Below, piece after piece: positions 10,074 to 19,582 of a DNA stretch of 64,000 bases (position 1 is its first letter; each line of letters starts with the position of its first letter). The notes below the pieces were generated by a model, which worked only from the letters and a program-made list of their open reading frames with translations, did not search any database and was not told the origin of the DNA. The position numbers and the translations under genes were made by a program. Source of the stretch: Halieaceae bacterium (GTDB lineage: Bacteria > Pseudomonadota > Gammaproteobacteria > Pseudomonadales > Halieaceae). The stretch lies in assembly GCA_002721785.1 (NCBI GenBank), contig PBLO01000020.1, positions 1-64,000 on the forward strand. Reading direction: 5' to 3'.

Positions 10074-10096
10074 AACAGAAACGCTAACCGTATCGC

Positions 10097-10504
10097 TCAG
10101 GCCGTCTGCTGCTCATAGTATGCCCATGCATCGACAATCGGCTTCGGGTCAAAATAGTAAGGCCGGATCTCACAGACTTTGCCGTCACGGAAGCGGAACA
10201 GTTCCGCGAGTCGCGCCGGTGCGAGATCTGGATTCTCGAAACGGAACGTGACGAGGTTAATCACATAATCACCACCCACTGTCATACCTTCGGGTTCGAG
10301 GTCGGCCACTTTCAACGTGCCAAAAACGTGTGAGTAGAGATCCCGCAATGCGGTCTTTCCGCGAAATTCTCCGGCCATGGGTAAGCCATCCGCTTCGATA
10401 ATAAAAAAATCGTCGGTCAGCATGGTCTCAGCCGTGTCAAAATCGCCCGCGCCGGTCGTGGCGTAGAGCTGCTGCACGAATGCCATCTTCTCGTCGTCTG
10501 TCAT
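10097..10504 (-). CDS. NTF2/SnoaL-like protein
   Basis: 135 aa; VQQLYATTGAGDFDTAETMLTDDFF...LFRFRDGKVCEIRPYYFD. Confidence 0.82.
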   Translation of the reverse strand: MTDDEKMAFVQQLYATTGAGDFDTAETMLTDDFFIIEADGLPMAGEFRGKTALRDLYSHVFGTLKVADLEPEGMTVGGDYVINLVTFRFENPDLAPARLAELFRFRDGKVCEIRPYYFDPKPIVDAWAYYEQQTA

Positions 10505-10688
10505 GTTTTCCCCCTCGTGTGACCACCCATGGACGAGCGGTCAATTTATCTCAATAGATGTTGTCTAGCCGAGCCTTGCTCAACATTTTAAGCCGCATCT
10601 TGCCCTGAACCCCAATGCAGCGATCAACACTGGTCGTCGAAGAAGGGGCGTTTCGCGACTTGCTACTCACACATTACTGGGTCTCGCG

Positions 10689-11918
10689 CTAGGCAGAGGC
10701 CTCTGCGTATTGCTGAATGATGCGCTTACCCAGCGCCATCTGATGCACTTCATCCGGGCCATCAGCCTGTCGGCACCAACGCGCATAGTTAAATTGCTCT
10801 GCCATACACCAGTCTTCGGTCAATCCGCCCGCGCCATGCATCTGCATACATCGGTCGATGATCGCTTGAATCATCAAGGGCACGCTGATTTTGGTTGCCG
10901 AAATCAACTCAATCGATGGTTTCACACCGTGAGTATCGATGTGCCAACAGGTCTTGTGCACAAGCAGTCGCGCCATCTCTAACTCAGCGTAGCTCTTGGC
11001 AATATTTTCACGAATGGACTGGTGCTGACTCAGCTTCTTGCCAAAGGTTTCGCGATCCTCAACGCGTTGGCAGGCTAACTCCAGGCATCGCTGCCCGGCG
11101 CCGATCAACCGCATGCAATGATGCATGCGCCCCGGTGCCAGACGACTCTGTGCGATTTCGAACCCCCTGCCCTCACCCAGCAGCAAGTTATCGACAGGCA
11201 CCCGCACATCAGTGAAGGTGACTTCAGCATGGCCGATAGGCGCGTCGTCGTAGCCAAGCGTGGTCAGAGGACGCAACACTTCGACACCCGGCGTGTGTTT
11301 AGGCACCAAAATTTGGGTCTGCTGAAGATGTCGGTTTGGGTTGTCGGCATCGCTCTTGCCCATGACGATAAAAATCTTACAGCGCTCGTACGGGGCACCC
11401 GTGATAAACCACTTATGGCCGTTCAGCACCCACTCATCGCCTTCTCGTCGAATATCGAGCTGGATATTGGTCGCGTCACTGGAGGCGACCTGCGGCTCCG
11501 TCATGGCGTAGGAAGAGCGAATTTCTCCCGCGAGCAGTGGCGCCAACCACTCGGCCTTTTGCGCCTCGGTCCCGAACTTCATGAACACTTCCATGTTTCC
11601 GGTATCGGGCGCATTACAGTTGAATACCTCAGGCGACCAGATGACGCGGCCCATCTCCTCCGCCAATGGCGCATAGTCCAGAAAGCTCATACCGCCATGA
11701 TCGCTATACTCGGCATACTCTGGCGGGACAAATAGATTCCATAAGCCCGCAGCGCGCGCCTTGTCTTTTAGCTCCTCCACCAGTGGCATCGAGGCAAATC
11801 GGTTTTCAGCCGAACTCAGTGCCTCCTGATGCGCGACTTCATTCGGGAGAACGTGTTCTGACATAAATGCCTGCAACTCGGACAGGATCCGCTGGCTCTT
11901 ATCACTTGGTACGATCAT
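10689..11918 (-). CDS. Acyl-CoA dehydrogenase family protein
   Basis: ORF 10689..11957; start at MIVPSDKSQRILSELQAFM more likely; YAMTEPQVASSDATNI, HQSIRENIAKS, QMHGAGGLTED motifs. Confidence 0.9.
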   Translation of the reverse strand: MIVPSDKSQRILSELQAFMSEHVLPNEVAHQEALSSAENRFASMPLVEELKDKARAAGLWNLFVPPEYAEYSDHGGMSFLDYAPLAEEMGRVIWSPEVFNCNAPDTGNMEVFMKFGTEAQKAEWLAPLLAGEIRSSYAMTEPQVASSDATNIQLDIRREGDEWVLNGHKWFITGAPYERCKIFIVMGKSDADNPNRHLQQTQILVPKHTPGVEVLRPLTTLGYDDAPIGHAEVTFTDVRVPVDNLLLGEGRGFEIAQSRLAPGRMHHCMRLIGAGQRCLELACQRVEDRETFGKKLSQHQSIRENIAKSYAELEMARLLVHKTCWHIDTHGVKPSIELISATKISVPLMIQAIIDRCMQMHGAGGLTEDWCMAEQFNYARWCRQADGPDEVHQMALGKRIIQQYAEASA

Positions 11919-12004
11919 GAATATCCTCAATGGCGCCCTCCCCGCGAACAGGTTCAACCGATATCAAGACGAGCAAGGTCTCGCGCGGCTTAAGCGGGGA
12001 TAAA

Positions 12005-12016
12005 CAAGCAGGTTGG
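12005..12016. promoter_or_regulatory. Candidate operator, copy D (CAAGC-AG-GTTGG; reverse CCAAC-CT-GCTTG)
   Basis: Between divergent acyl-CoA dehydrogenase and ligase genes; overlaps candidate plus-strand -35 TTGGTT (12013-12018) with TACTAT (12037-12042) at 18-bp spacing. Confidence 0.4.
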
Positions 12017-12168
12017 TTTGTTTTCAACTGTTACCATACTATATAGTCATCGGCGCGAGACAGAAACCACTGCATCGGCCTGTCAGTTCGCTCAGCGATG
12101 CACCATCAATAAAGACGACATAGCGCTCTGACCATGATATTGCGCAGACTCGCGCTCCGGGGGAATAC

Positions 12169-13770
12169 GTGAATCTTATTACTGACACTTCCTTTAGGAA
12201 TGTGACCCTAGCCGCGGTAGCCGAAGAGCGTGCACGCGCTCACCCTGAGGACACCGCACTGCTCTTTGACTCCGGGGTGCGCTTGTCTTACGACGACGCC
12301 TGGAGACAGGCCAACCGACTGGCGCAGGCGATTCAGACGCTTGGCGTAAAACCCGGTGCGACGCTCACTTTTCAACTGCCGAATATCCCAGAGTCTGTCC
12401 CGCTGGCGATCGCAGCCTCTATCTGCGGCCTGATCATCAACCCTGTCGTACCCATCTACCGGGGAAAGGAACTGGGCTTTATTTTGGGCGACGCCAAAAC
12501 GGAAATCTTGTTCATTCCCCACCGAATCAGAGGCTTCGATTTTGTGCAGATGATTCAGGAGCTTCAGCCAGGACTCCCTCATCTTCGCCATGTCATTTGC
12601 TGCGGTGCGGAGGATGACCTCCCCGCTGACATGTTGCGATTTGAGACCTTGATCGATGAGGCGAGCACAGAACCCGCACCTATCGCCACCGTGGACCCTG
12701 ACGATACCAAGGTAGTCCTGTATACCTCCGGCACGACCGGCAACCCAAAAGCCGTTCGGCACAGCCATAACACCCTTGCCAAAGCACTCGATAATGGCGT
12801 CATGGCATGGGGACTGAACGACCGGGACATGATGCTGATGCCCTCTCCCGTCACCCACGTGACGGGCTACGTAAATGGCATAGAGCTTCCCTTCTTCACC
12901 GACACCAATGTCTTGCTAATGGAGAGTTGGATCGTCGATCGCGCAGTAGAACTCATCGAAACCCATCAAGCCACAACCTGTGTCAGTGCGACGCCTTTCC
13001 TGCGCGAACTCGTCGATGCCGCACGCCATCAGGGCAAGGACTTACCGAGCTTTCGGCTTTTTGCCTGTGGCGGCGCCGCCGTCCCCTCTGCGCTCATCTA
13101 CGAGGCCAGCGAAGTGCTTGCAAGTTGCCGAGCCGTGCGGGTGTACGGCTCCACCGAGGTGCCGTTGGTCACGGTAGGGTTCGTTGGCGACGGAGAGACT
13201 CAATTGGCAGCGGAAACCGACGGCCGTGTGTGTAACTACGAAGTACGAATCTGTGATGATGACGGTAACGAGTTAGGCCTGAATGTCGACGGAGAAATCT
13301 GGGTTCGCGGGCCCGCAATGATGCAGGGCTACCGCGACGCGGACCAAAATGCGGCCGCTTTCTCAGAGGACGGTTTTTTCAAGACCGGCGACATTGGCCA
13401 ATTGCTCGAGTCGCAAGCGATTGTCATCACCGACCGCAAAAAAGACATTATCATTCGGGGCGGTGAAAACCTGTCAGCGCGCGAAATTGAAGAGGTGGTC
13501 ATGCTGCACCCGGCAGTCGCCGAGGCTGCGGCGGTTTCAGCGCCCCACGCGCGACTCGGAGAAGGCGTCGCCGTTTTTGTTACGCTGTATGAGGGCGACG
13601 CGCCGGGGTTGAGCGACTTGACTGCACTCTGCGCGGAACAGCGACTTGCCAAACAGAAGTGGCCTCAATGGCTCGGGGTGTTAGAGGAAATGCCAAAGAC
13701 GCCCTCAGGAAAAATTCAGAAGGCGGTACTCCGACAGAAACTGCAAGCCGACGCTGTTCAACTCAGCTAG
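12169..13770 (+). CDS. AMP-dependent acyl-CoA synthetase/ligase
   Basis: 533 aa; YTSGTTGNPKAV, TGDIGQL, KDIIIRGGENLSAREIE, TPSGKIQK. Confidence 0.93.
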   Translation: MNLITDTSFRNVTLAAVAEERARAHPEDTALLFDSGVRLSYDDAWRQANRLAQAIQTLGVKPGATLTFQLPNIPESVPLAIAASICGLIINPVVPIYRGKELGFILGDAKTEILFIPHRIRGFDFVQMIQELQPGLPHLRHVICCGAEDDLPADMLRFETLIDEASTEPAPIATVDPDDTKVVLYTSGTTGNPKAVRHSHNTLAKALDNGVMAWGLNDRDMMLMPSPVTHVTGYVNGIELPFFTDTNVLLMESWIVDRAVELIETHQATTCVSATPFLRELVDAARHQGKDLPSFRLFACGGAAVPSALIYEASEVLASCRAVRVYGSTEVPLVTVGFVGDGETQLAAETDGRVCNYEVRICDDDGNELGLNVDGEIWVRGPAMMQGYRDADQNAAAFSEDGFFKTGDIGQLLESQAIVITDRKKDIIIRGGENLSAREIEEVVMLHPAVAEAAAVSAPHARLGEGVAVFVTLYEGDAPGLSDLTALCAEQRLAKQKWPQWLGVLEEMPKTPSGKIQKAVLRQKLQADAVQLS

Positions 13771-13794
13771 GCAACCGATCAGGAGACGATAATA

Positions 13795-14994
13795 GTGAAC
13801 GCTTCCAATCCTATCCCAACCGACTACGAGACTTTTCGAGAGGGCGTCCGCGCGTTCTTGAAAGATGCGCTGTCGCCCGAGCTCGTCAGAGCCGGGGAGC
13901 GCACAACCAGTGTTTTCTCAGACTTTGAAGCGGGCCGCAAATGGCAGAGTATTCTGCACGCCAAGGGATGGGGCGCGCCGGAGTGGCCAATCGAGCACGG
14001 TGGCACAGGCTGGGATATTCAGCAGCGCTACATTTTTCTGGAGGAGTGCAAACTGGCCAATGCACCCAATCCCGTCATGATGGGCATTCAAATGCTGGGG
14101 CCGATGTTGATTCACTTCGGGACGGAGGCGCAGAAGCAGCAGTTCCTGCCGGGCATCATTTCCGGTGACGATGTCTGGTGTCAGGGCTACTCGGAACCCG
14201 GATCAGGGTCAGACCTCGCATCGCTCAAGACGACGGCAGAGCGGGATGGCGATGAGTATGTTGTCAACGGCACCAAGATTTGGACCAGCATGGCGCACCA
14301 CTCGAACTGGATTTTCTGTCTGGTTCGAACGGATAAGGAAGTGAAGCCACAGGCCGGTATCAGCTTCCTGCTAATCGATATGGCAACGCCCGGCATCACC
14401 GTGGCGCCGTTCCCCAGCCTTGATGGTGAAGTAGAGCAATGCCAGGTGTTTTTCGAGAACGTCCGCGTGCCGGTTACCAATCTACTAGGCGAGGAAAATC
14501 AGGGTTGGACAGTCGCAAAGTACTTGCTCGAATTTGAACGCGGTGGCCAACATTTCACGATTGAGCTGAAGAAGCAGCTCAGCAAGCTACATCGACTCAT
14601 GACCAGTGAAACAAACAGGGCAAAGGATGATCCCACTTATGCGTATCGGGTCGCCGAAACCGAGATTGATGTCATGGCACTGGAGCAGACTGAACTGAGG
14701 ATCAAGGGAAGTCTCTCGGCGGGCGACAATCCAGGCGCGCTGTCTTCTCTCGTCAAAGTATCGGGTACGGAACTGGGTCAACGCTGCGCAGAGCTGCTGA
14801 TCGAAGCGGCGGGCCAGAGCGCTATCCCGTGGCAGAGCGAAGTGTTGTCCCCCGAGTACACCGGAGAGACGGCGGCACCCGCGGAGTGCGTCACCACGAT
14901 GGCTGAATACATCAACAGTCGAGCGACGACCATCTACGGCGGCACTGCAGAGATCCAGCGCGGCATTATCGCCAAACACGTGCTGGGGCTCTGA
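13795..14994 (+). CDS. Acyl-CoA dehydrogenase
   Basis: 399 aa; GYSEPGSGSDLASLKTTAERDGDEYVVNGTKIWTS; C-terminal YGGTAEIQRGIIAKHVLGL; GTG start. Confidence 0.92.
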   Translation: MNASNPIPTDYETFREGVRAFLKDALSPELVRAGERTTSVFSDFEAGRKWQSILHAKGWGAPEWPIEHGGTGWDIQQRYIFLEECKLANAPNPVMMGIQMLGPMLIHFGTEAQKQQFLPGIISGDDVWCQGYSEPGSGSDLASLKTTAERDGDEYVVNGTKIWTSMAHHSNWIFCLVRTDKEVKPQAGISFLLIDMATPGITVAPFPSLDGEVEQCQVFFENVRVPVTNLLGEENQGWTVAKYLLEFERGGQHFTIELKKQLSKLHRLMTSETNRAKDDPTYAYRVAETEIDVMALEQTELRIKGSLSAGDNPGALSSLVKVSGTELGQRCAELLIEAAGQSAIPWQSEVLSPEYTGETAAPAECVTTMAEYINSRATTIYGGTAEIQRGIIAKHVLGL

Positions 14995-14997
14995 AAG

Positions 14998-16107
14998 ATG
15001 GCAGCACAGATGACAGAAGACCAAACGCTTCTAAAGGATGCTGCGGAGCGCTACCTGCGCGACAGCTATGATTTCAACGAACGTCGCGAACGCATCGCAG
15101 CAGGGCATTACAGCGACCCCACACAGTGGCAGGCTTTTGCTGACATGGGGTGGCTGGCACTCCCCATCGACGAAGATCTCGGTGGCCTGGGCTTAGGCGC
15201 GCGGGAAATGGCCATACTGGCCGAGCTGTGCGGCCAGTTTCTGGTTACCGAACCCCTGATCGAAGCGATGGCAGTAAGCCACGCCATCCTTGGCAACAGT
15301 GCGCAAAAAGAGTCACTGCTTGTGCAGGTCGCCGAAGGCACCCTGATCCCCGTGGCGGCTATCGACGAAGCCGGTGAAGCAGCTCGCCTCTCACCTACCA
15401 CCCAACTGACCGAAGACAGCGGACAATGGCGACTCACCGGATCTAAGCAGTGGATCAGTGCCGGCGCGTCGGCGACACACCTAGCGGTATTGGCCAATAG
15501 CGCAACCGGCCTCGCCTGGGTGCTGGTATCCGTGGACGCCGAGGGCGTCTCCCGTGAGATCTACCCCACTCACGACGGGCGTGGCGGCGCGAGCTTCAAA
15601 TTCGACGTCACCCTTGATAACGCACAGATTATTGCCACGGGCGAGATAGCGCAGGACGCGCTCACTGCCTACCGGGAGTTGGCCATGGTGCTGAGCAGCG
15701 CCGAAACGCTCGGTGCTACTCAAGCCGCGCTCGACACCACGGTTGACTACACCAAGCAGCGCATTCAATTTGGTCAGCCGCTGGCGTCCTTTCAAGCGCT
15801 ACAACACCGCATGTCGAATATGCTGATCCAGACTGAGCTGACACGCTCACTCGTCTATGCCGCCTGCGACGCGGCAGATGACGGACACGCAGACCGGGGT
15901 CGCTTCGCGCGTGCGGCGAAGGTGAAGGCAGCCACAGTGGGACGGAAAGTCTCTCAGGAAGCGATTCAGCTACACGGCGGGATCGCGACCACGGACGAAT
16001 ATATTGTGGGACACTTCTTCAAGCGCATCACCGCGCTGGAGAGCTGGGTATGTTCCAAGGGAGAGGCCTTGAAGGAGTTTATGGCGCTGCCCGCCGCACA
16101 ACACTGA
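14998..16107 (+). CDS. Acyl-CoA dehydrogenase
   Basis: 369 aa; LTGSKQWISAGASATH, RIQFGQPLASFQALQHR, IQLHGGIATTDEY. Confidence 0.9.
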   Translation: MAAQMTEDQTLLKDAAERYLRDSYDFNERRERIAAGHYSDPTQWQAFADMGWLALPIDEDLGGLGLGAREMAILAELCGQFLVTEPLIEAMAVSHAILGNSAQKESLLVQVAEGTLIPVAAIDEAGEAARLSPTTQLTEDSGQWRLTGSKQWISAGASATHLAVLANSATGLAWVLVSVDAEGVSREIYPTHDGRGGASFKFDVTLDNAQIIATGEIAQDALTAYRELAMVLSSAETLGATQAALDTTVDYTKQRIQFGQPLASFQALQHRMSNMLIQTELTRSLVYAACDAADDGHADRGRFARAAKVKAATVGRKVSQEAIQLHGGIATTDEYIVGHFFKRITALESWVCSKGEALKEFMALPAAQH

Positions 16108-16179
16108 TCGCTGACACGCGCGCAGAAAGAGCGGGCAGCAACAGAATGATTTCAGCATTTGATAACGAGGAGAAAAATA

Positions 16180-16941
16180 ATGGACCTACAACTCAAAGAT
16201 AAAGTGGCGCTGATCACCGGCTCAACCAAGGGCATCGGCCGCGCTATTGCAGAGACACTAGCGGACGAGGGTTGCCACATTGGGGTGTGCGCGCGGAATG
16301 AGGCTGAAGTCGAAGAAACGGTTGCGGCGCTGACTGCCAAGGGTGTCAAAGCCTGCGGCAGCGTTGTCGATGTCACCGACGCGGGCTCCCTCGAAGCCTG
16401 GGTAAATCAGTGTGCCGAAACGCTTGGCGGTATCGACATTTTCGTTCCCAATGTCTCCGCTGGTGGCGCGGACAGTTCCGAAGCCGGATGGCGCGCTAAC
16501 TTTGAAGCCGACATGCTGGCGACGTGGCGAGGTGTGGAACTGACAACACCCCACCTCAGCAAGTCCGGTAACGGCGCTATCGTGGTGATCTCCACCACTG
16601 CCGCTGTTGAAGCCTTCGCTGGTCCCAGCCCTTATGGCGCCATCAAGGCAGGCCTGCTGAATTACGCCAGCAACCTGTCGCAGGCATTGGCAGCTTCGAA
16701 CATTCGCGTGAATTCTGTGAGTCCCGGCCCCATCTTTTTCGAGGGTGGCGCATGGGAACAGATCAAAACGCACATGACCGACTTCTACGATGCCACGGTC
16801 GCTAACATTCCGATGGGAAGAATGGGCACAAACTACGAGATTGCCGACACCGTGGCCTTCCTAGCCAGTCCTCGCTCAGCCTTCACCACCGGCACCAACG
16901 TGGTGGTAGACGGCGGCTTTACCAAGCGCGTGCAGTTCTAG
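16180..16941 (+). CDS. SDR-family oxidoreductase
   Basis: MDLQLKDKVALITGSTKGIGRA; YGAIKAG; GTNVVVDGG. Confidence 0.9.
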   Translation: MDLQLKDKVALITGSTKGIGRAIAETLADEGCHIGVCARNEAEVEETVAALTAKGVKACGSVVDVTDAGSLEAWVNQCAETLGGIDIFVPNVSAGGADSSEAGWRANFEADMLATWRGVELTTPHLSKSGNGAIVVISTTAAVEAFAGPSPYGAIKAGLLNYASNLSQALAASNIRVNSVSPGPIFFEGGAWEQIKTHMTDFYDATVANIPMGRMGTNYEIADTVAFLASPRSAFTTGTNVVVDGGFTKRVQF

Positions 16942-16961
16942 ATTACGGCGTTACCCTAACG

Positions 16962-16991
16962 AAAAACCCCGACATCGTTCGGGGTTTTTTT
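16962..16991 (+). terminator. Intrinsic terminator
   Basis: AAAAACCCCGACATCGTTCGGGGTTTTTTT after SDR stop. Confidence 0.88.
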
Positions 16992-16997
16992 ATGCCC

Positions 16998-17333
16998 CTA
17001 ATCCGAGGCTGTGATCAACTCATCGAGCTTTCGCAGCGTCGCCATCAGTGACTCCGCCGGCAGGGATCGTTTTCCGATTGTCTCCTCTGCCATGGGCGTA
17101 ATCGCGCATCGCTCAGGCAGCGCGGCACCTGTCTCAAGAAGCTGGTAAAGCGTCGGCATAAAAATGAACTGAAGCCACTGCTCAAACTCCATTGTGTCCA
17201 TGGCAAAGGGCTGCTCGGATTGCATTGCATCGGCCGCAGGCGGCCGATCTGACCACAGATCCAACTGCCTGAGCGCGGCCTCCAAATCGATTAACTGCGC
17301 GGCAATATCACTTCGCTCTCCCTGCAATGTCAT
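16998..17333 (-). CDS. YqcC-family protein
   Basis: LIDLEAALRQLDLWSDRPPAADAMQSEQPFAMDTMEFEQWLQFIFMPTLYQLLE typical of YqcC. Confidence 0.85.
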   Translation of the reverse strand: MTLQGERSDIAAQLIDLEAALRQLDLWSDRPPAADAMQSEQPFAMDTMEFEQWLQFIFMPTLYQLLETGAALPERCAITPMAEETIGKRSLPAESLMATLRKLDELITASD

Positions 17334-17452
17334 ACACAGGCTCCTTTCGTCGAGGTCGAGTAGCGTTTCATTGCGCCGCGCGACCTTCTTGCACTGTCAT
17401 CGTTGCTGGTACCGTCATCGTTGCGCCACAAGCCTGCGCAGACGCACCGGGC

Positions 17453-19582
17453 TTACTGGGCGATCTCTCTGGTAAAGGCCGGCAGGGTTTCCAGTATGGC
17501 ACGACCGTAACGGCGGCTGACCAAGCGACGATCAAGCAAGGTAATACGCCCCTCATCAGCCTCGGTTCGCAACAAGCGGCCACTGGCCTGCACCAATTTT
17601 TGCGCAGCATCGGGCACGCTAATTTCCATGAAAGGGTCCCGCCCCTGTGCCTCGAGCAATTCCGAGTGTGCCGCAGCGATAGGATCATCAGGAACGGCAA
17701 AAGGCAGTTTGGCAATCACAACGTGACTACAGTACGCCCCGGGCAAGTCGATGCCTTCGAAAAAACTCGCCAGACCGAAAATGGCAGAGCGTTCACCGCC
17801 GTCAATGAACGCTCTGTGCTGGGTGAGCAGGGCATTTTTACTCATCCGATCCTGCACGAGGATGTGATGCGGAAGTATTCCTTCCACAACCTCCAATACC
17901 GACTCCATCTGTCGGCGAGAGGTAAACAGCAACAGCGCTCCGTCATCGTGGGCGATCAGTTCCGGAATGAGCTCCGTTAGCTCCGCCGTATGGCTCTCTG
18001 CATCAGAGGGGAGAGACATCATAGCGGGCACCGCAAACACGGCCTTGCTGGCATCAAACGGACTGGCTACCTGTTTCCAACGTGCTGTTGGAGGGATCCC
18101 CGAACGATCCTGAAACCGGTCAAACTTCCCCAGAGCCGACAATGTTGCCGACGTCACGACCGCACCCGCGACACGCTGCCACAGCGATTCGTGAAGTAGC
18201 TCACCCGGGAGGATGGGGCTGGCCTGACATTCAATGCTGCCGGGTCCGCCGCGGTGTTGGCACCAGCGCGCCCAGCCGTCGCCCACTGAGCCTTCGCAAG
18301 GCGCCTCTGAAAAAGCCCGCCAGATGGCGATTTGTTGTTCTGACCGTGCTACCAAGCCTTGCGCGTTCGCTAGGTCAAGGTCCGGATCGGATAGGGGTTC
18401 GCCCGGTGATTGCGACGAGTTGCCGCCACTCTGAGCGTTTTCGAACATCGCCTCCACGCGGTTGGCATACCGATAAAGCCGCTCCCACTGAGCGAGCAAC
18501 CCTGAGGACTGCTCAATCAGCTCAGCGGGGATAGCGCCGTGTGGAAAGCGATGTTCCCCCTGCTCCTCACCGGCATCAGGCATCAGTGACCACAGCAGGG
18601 TGGCAATGTCCTCGCTCCTCTGCGTCAGATCGGCGAGCAGGTCTTGCACAGCTGGGACCAAGTTCTCGTCAAGGCCCGACTGAACCCACTGGACACTGCC
18701 GGCAGTGAACCAACGATCCGTGTCGCGCAAACCTTGTAAAACAGCGCCGGCATGAAACCGCAACGCGAAGTGGCTCAGACACTTGGAGGGTAACTGGTGC
18801 CCTTCGTCGAAGACATACAGGCAATCCTCGGGGGTGGGCAAAATCACGCCGCCGCCCAAACGCAGATCCGACAGTACCAGGTCATGATTTGTCACGATGA
18901 TGTCTGCCTCTTCGAGGCCATCGCGGGCGCGGAAAAAACTGCACTGCGTCACATGTGGGCAACGCCGTCCCGTGCACTGACTTTGATCCGTTGTGATCAG
19001 GCGCCGCGTGCGCGCTGACAGAACCTCTGGCCAAGCATCCAGATCGCCATCCCATCCACCACTGCCAAGGGCCTGAATCATCTCTTCCAGCACCGGCCCG
19101 GGATCCACTTCCTCCGCACCCAGAAACTCGTCCGGGTATAGAGGAATAAACGGGTCACCGCCCCGCTCGGACAACTGGTGATCGAGCTTAAGCAGGCAGA
19201 CATATCGTCCCCTGCCTTTGGCAAGGGCGGTATCGAAAGCCAGCTCACTGTGTCGCATCACGTCCGGGAGGTCCCGCAAGAGGAGCTGCTCCTGAAGCGC
19301 CACGGTGGCCGATGCGATCACCAGTTTTTTCTTCCTGGCACGCGCGATAGGCAGCGCGGCGACAAGATAGGCAATCGTTTTGCCCGTGCCCGTGCCGGCT
19401 TCTACCACCGCAATAGGGGTCTCAGCTTCCGCATCACCGAGCGCGTTAGCGACCTCGGCAATCATTTGCCGCTGCCCCCACCGTGGCACCAGTCCCATCG
19501 ACTCAGTTAGCTGCTGATAGGCCTCGCGAATCGCATCCTGCAGTTCCCCATCAATCAATGGGCGGGTCCTGATTCTGACCAC
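17453..19582 (-). CDS. dinG: DinG-type ATP-dependent DNA helicase
   Basis: Walker A VEAGTGTGKT; VFDEGHQLP; cysteines CLL...CTGRRCPHVTQC consistent with an Fe-S domain; C-terminal QASGRLLRTEADEGRI. Confidence 0.88.
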   Translation of the reverse strand: MVRIRTRPLIDGELQDAIREAYQQLTESMGLVPRWGQRQMIAEVANALGDAEAETPIAVVEAGTGTGKTIAYLVAALPIARARKKKLVIASATVALQEQLLLRDLPDVMRHSELAFDTALAKGRGRYVCLLKLDHQLSERGGDPFIPLYPDEFLGAEEVDPGPVLEEMIQALGSGGWDGDLDAWPEVLSARTRRLITTDQSQCTGRRCPHVTQCSFFRARDGLEEADIIVTNHDLVLSDLRLGGGVILPTPEDCLYVFDEGHQLPSKCLSHFALRFHAGAVLQGLRDTDRWFTAGSVQWVQSGLDENLVPAVQDLLADLTQRSEDIATLLWSLMPDAGEEQGEHRFPHGAIPAELIEQSSGLLAQWERLYRYANRVEAMFENAQSGGNSSQSPGEPLSDPDLDLANAQGLVARSEQQIAIWRAFSEAPCEGSVGDGWARWCQHRGGPGSIECQASPILPGELLHESLWQRVAGAVVTSATLSALGKFDRFQDRSGIPPTARWKQVASPFDASKAVFAVPAMMSLPSDAESHTAELTELIPELIAHDDGALLLFTSRRQMESVLEVVEGILPHHILVQDRMSKNALLTQHRAFIDGGERSAIFGLASFFEGIDLPGAYCSHVVIAKLPFAVPDDPIAAAHSELLEAQGRDPFMEISVPDAAQKLVQASGRLLRTEADEGRITLLDRRLVSRRYGRAILETLPAFTREIAQ

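Noticed and set aside
11118-11735. 205-aa plus-strand ORF
   Set aside because: Antisense to acyl-CoA dehydrogenase; no domain
12208-12858. 216-aa minus-strand ORF
   Set aside because: Antisense to the acyl-CoA ligase; no domain
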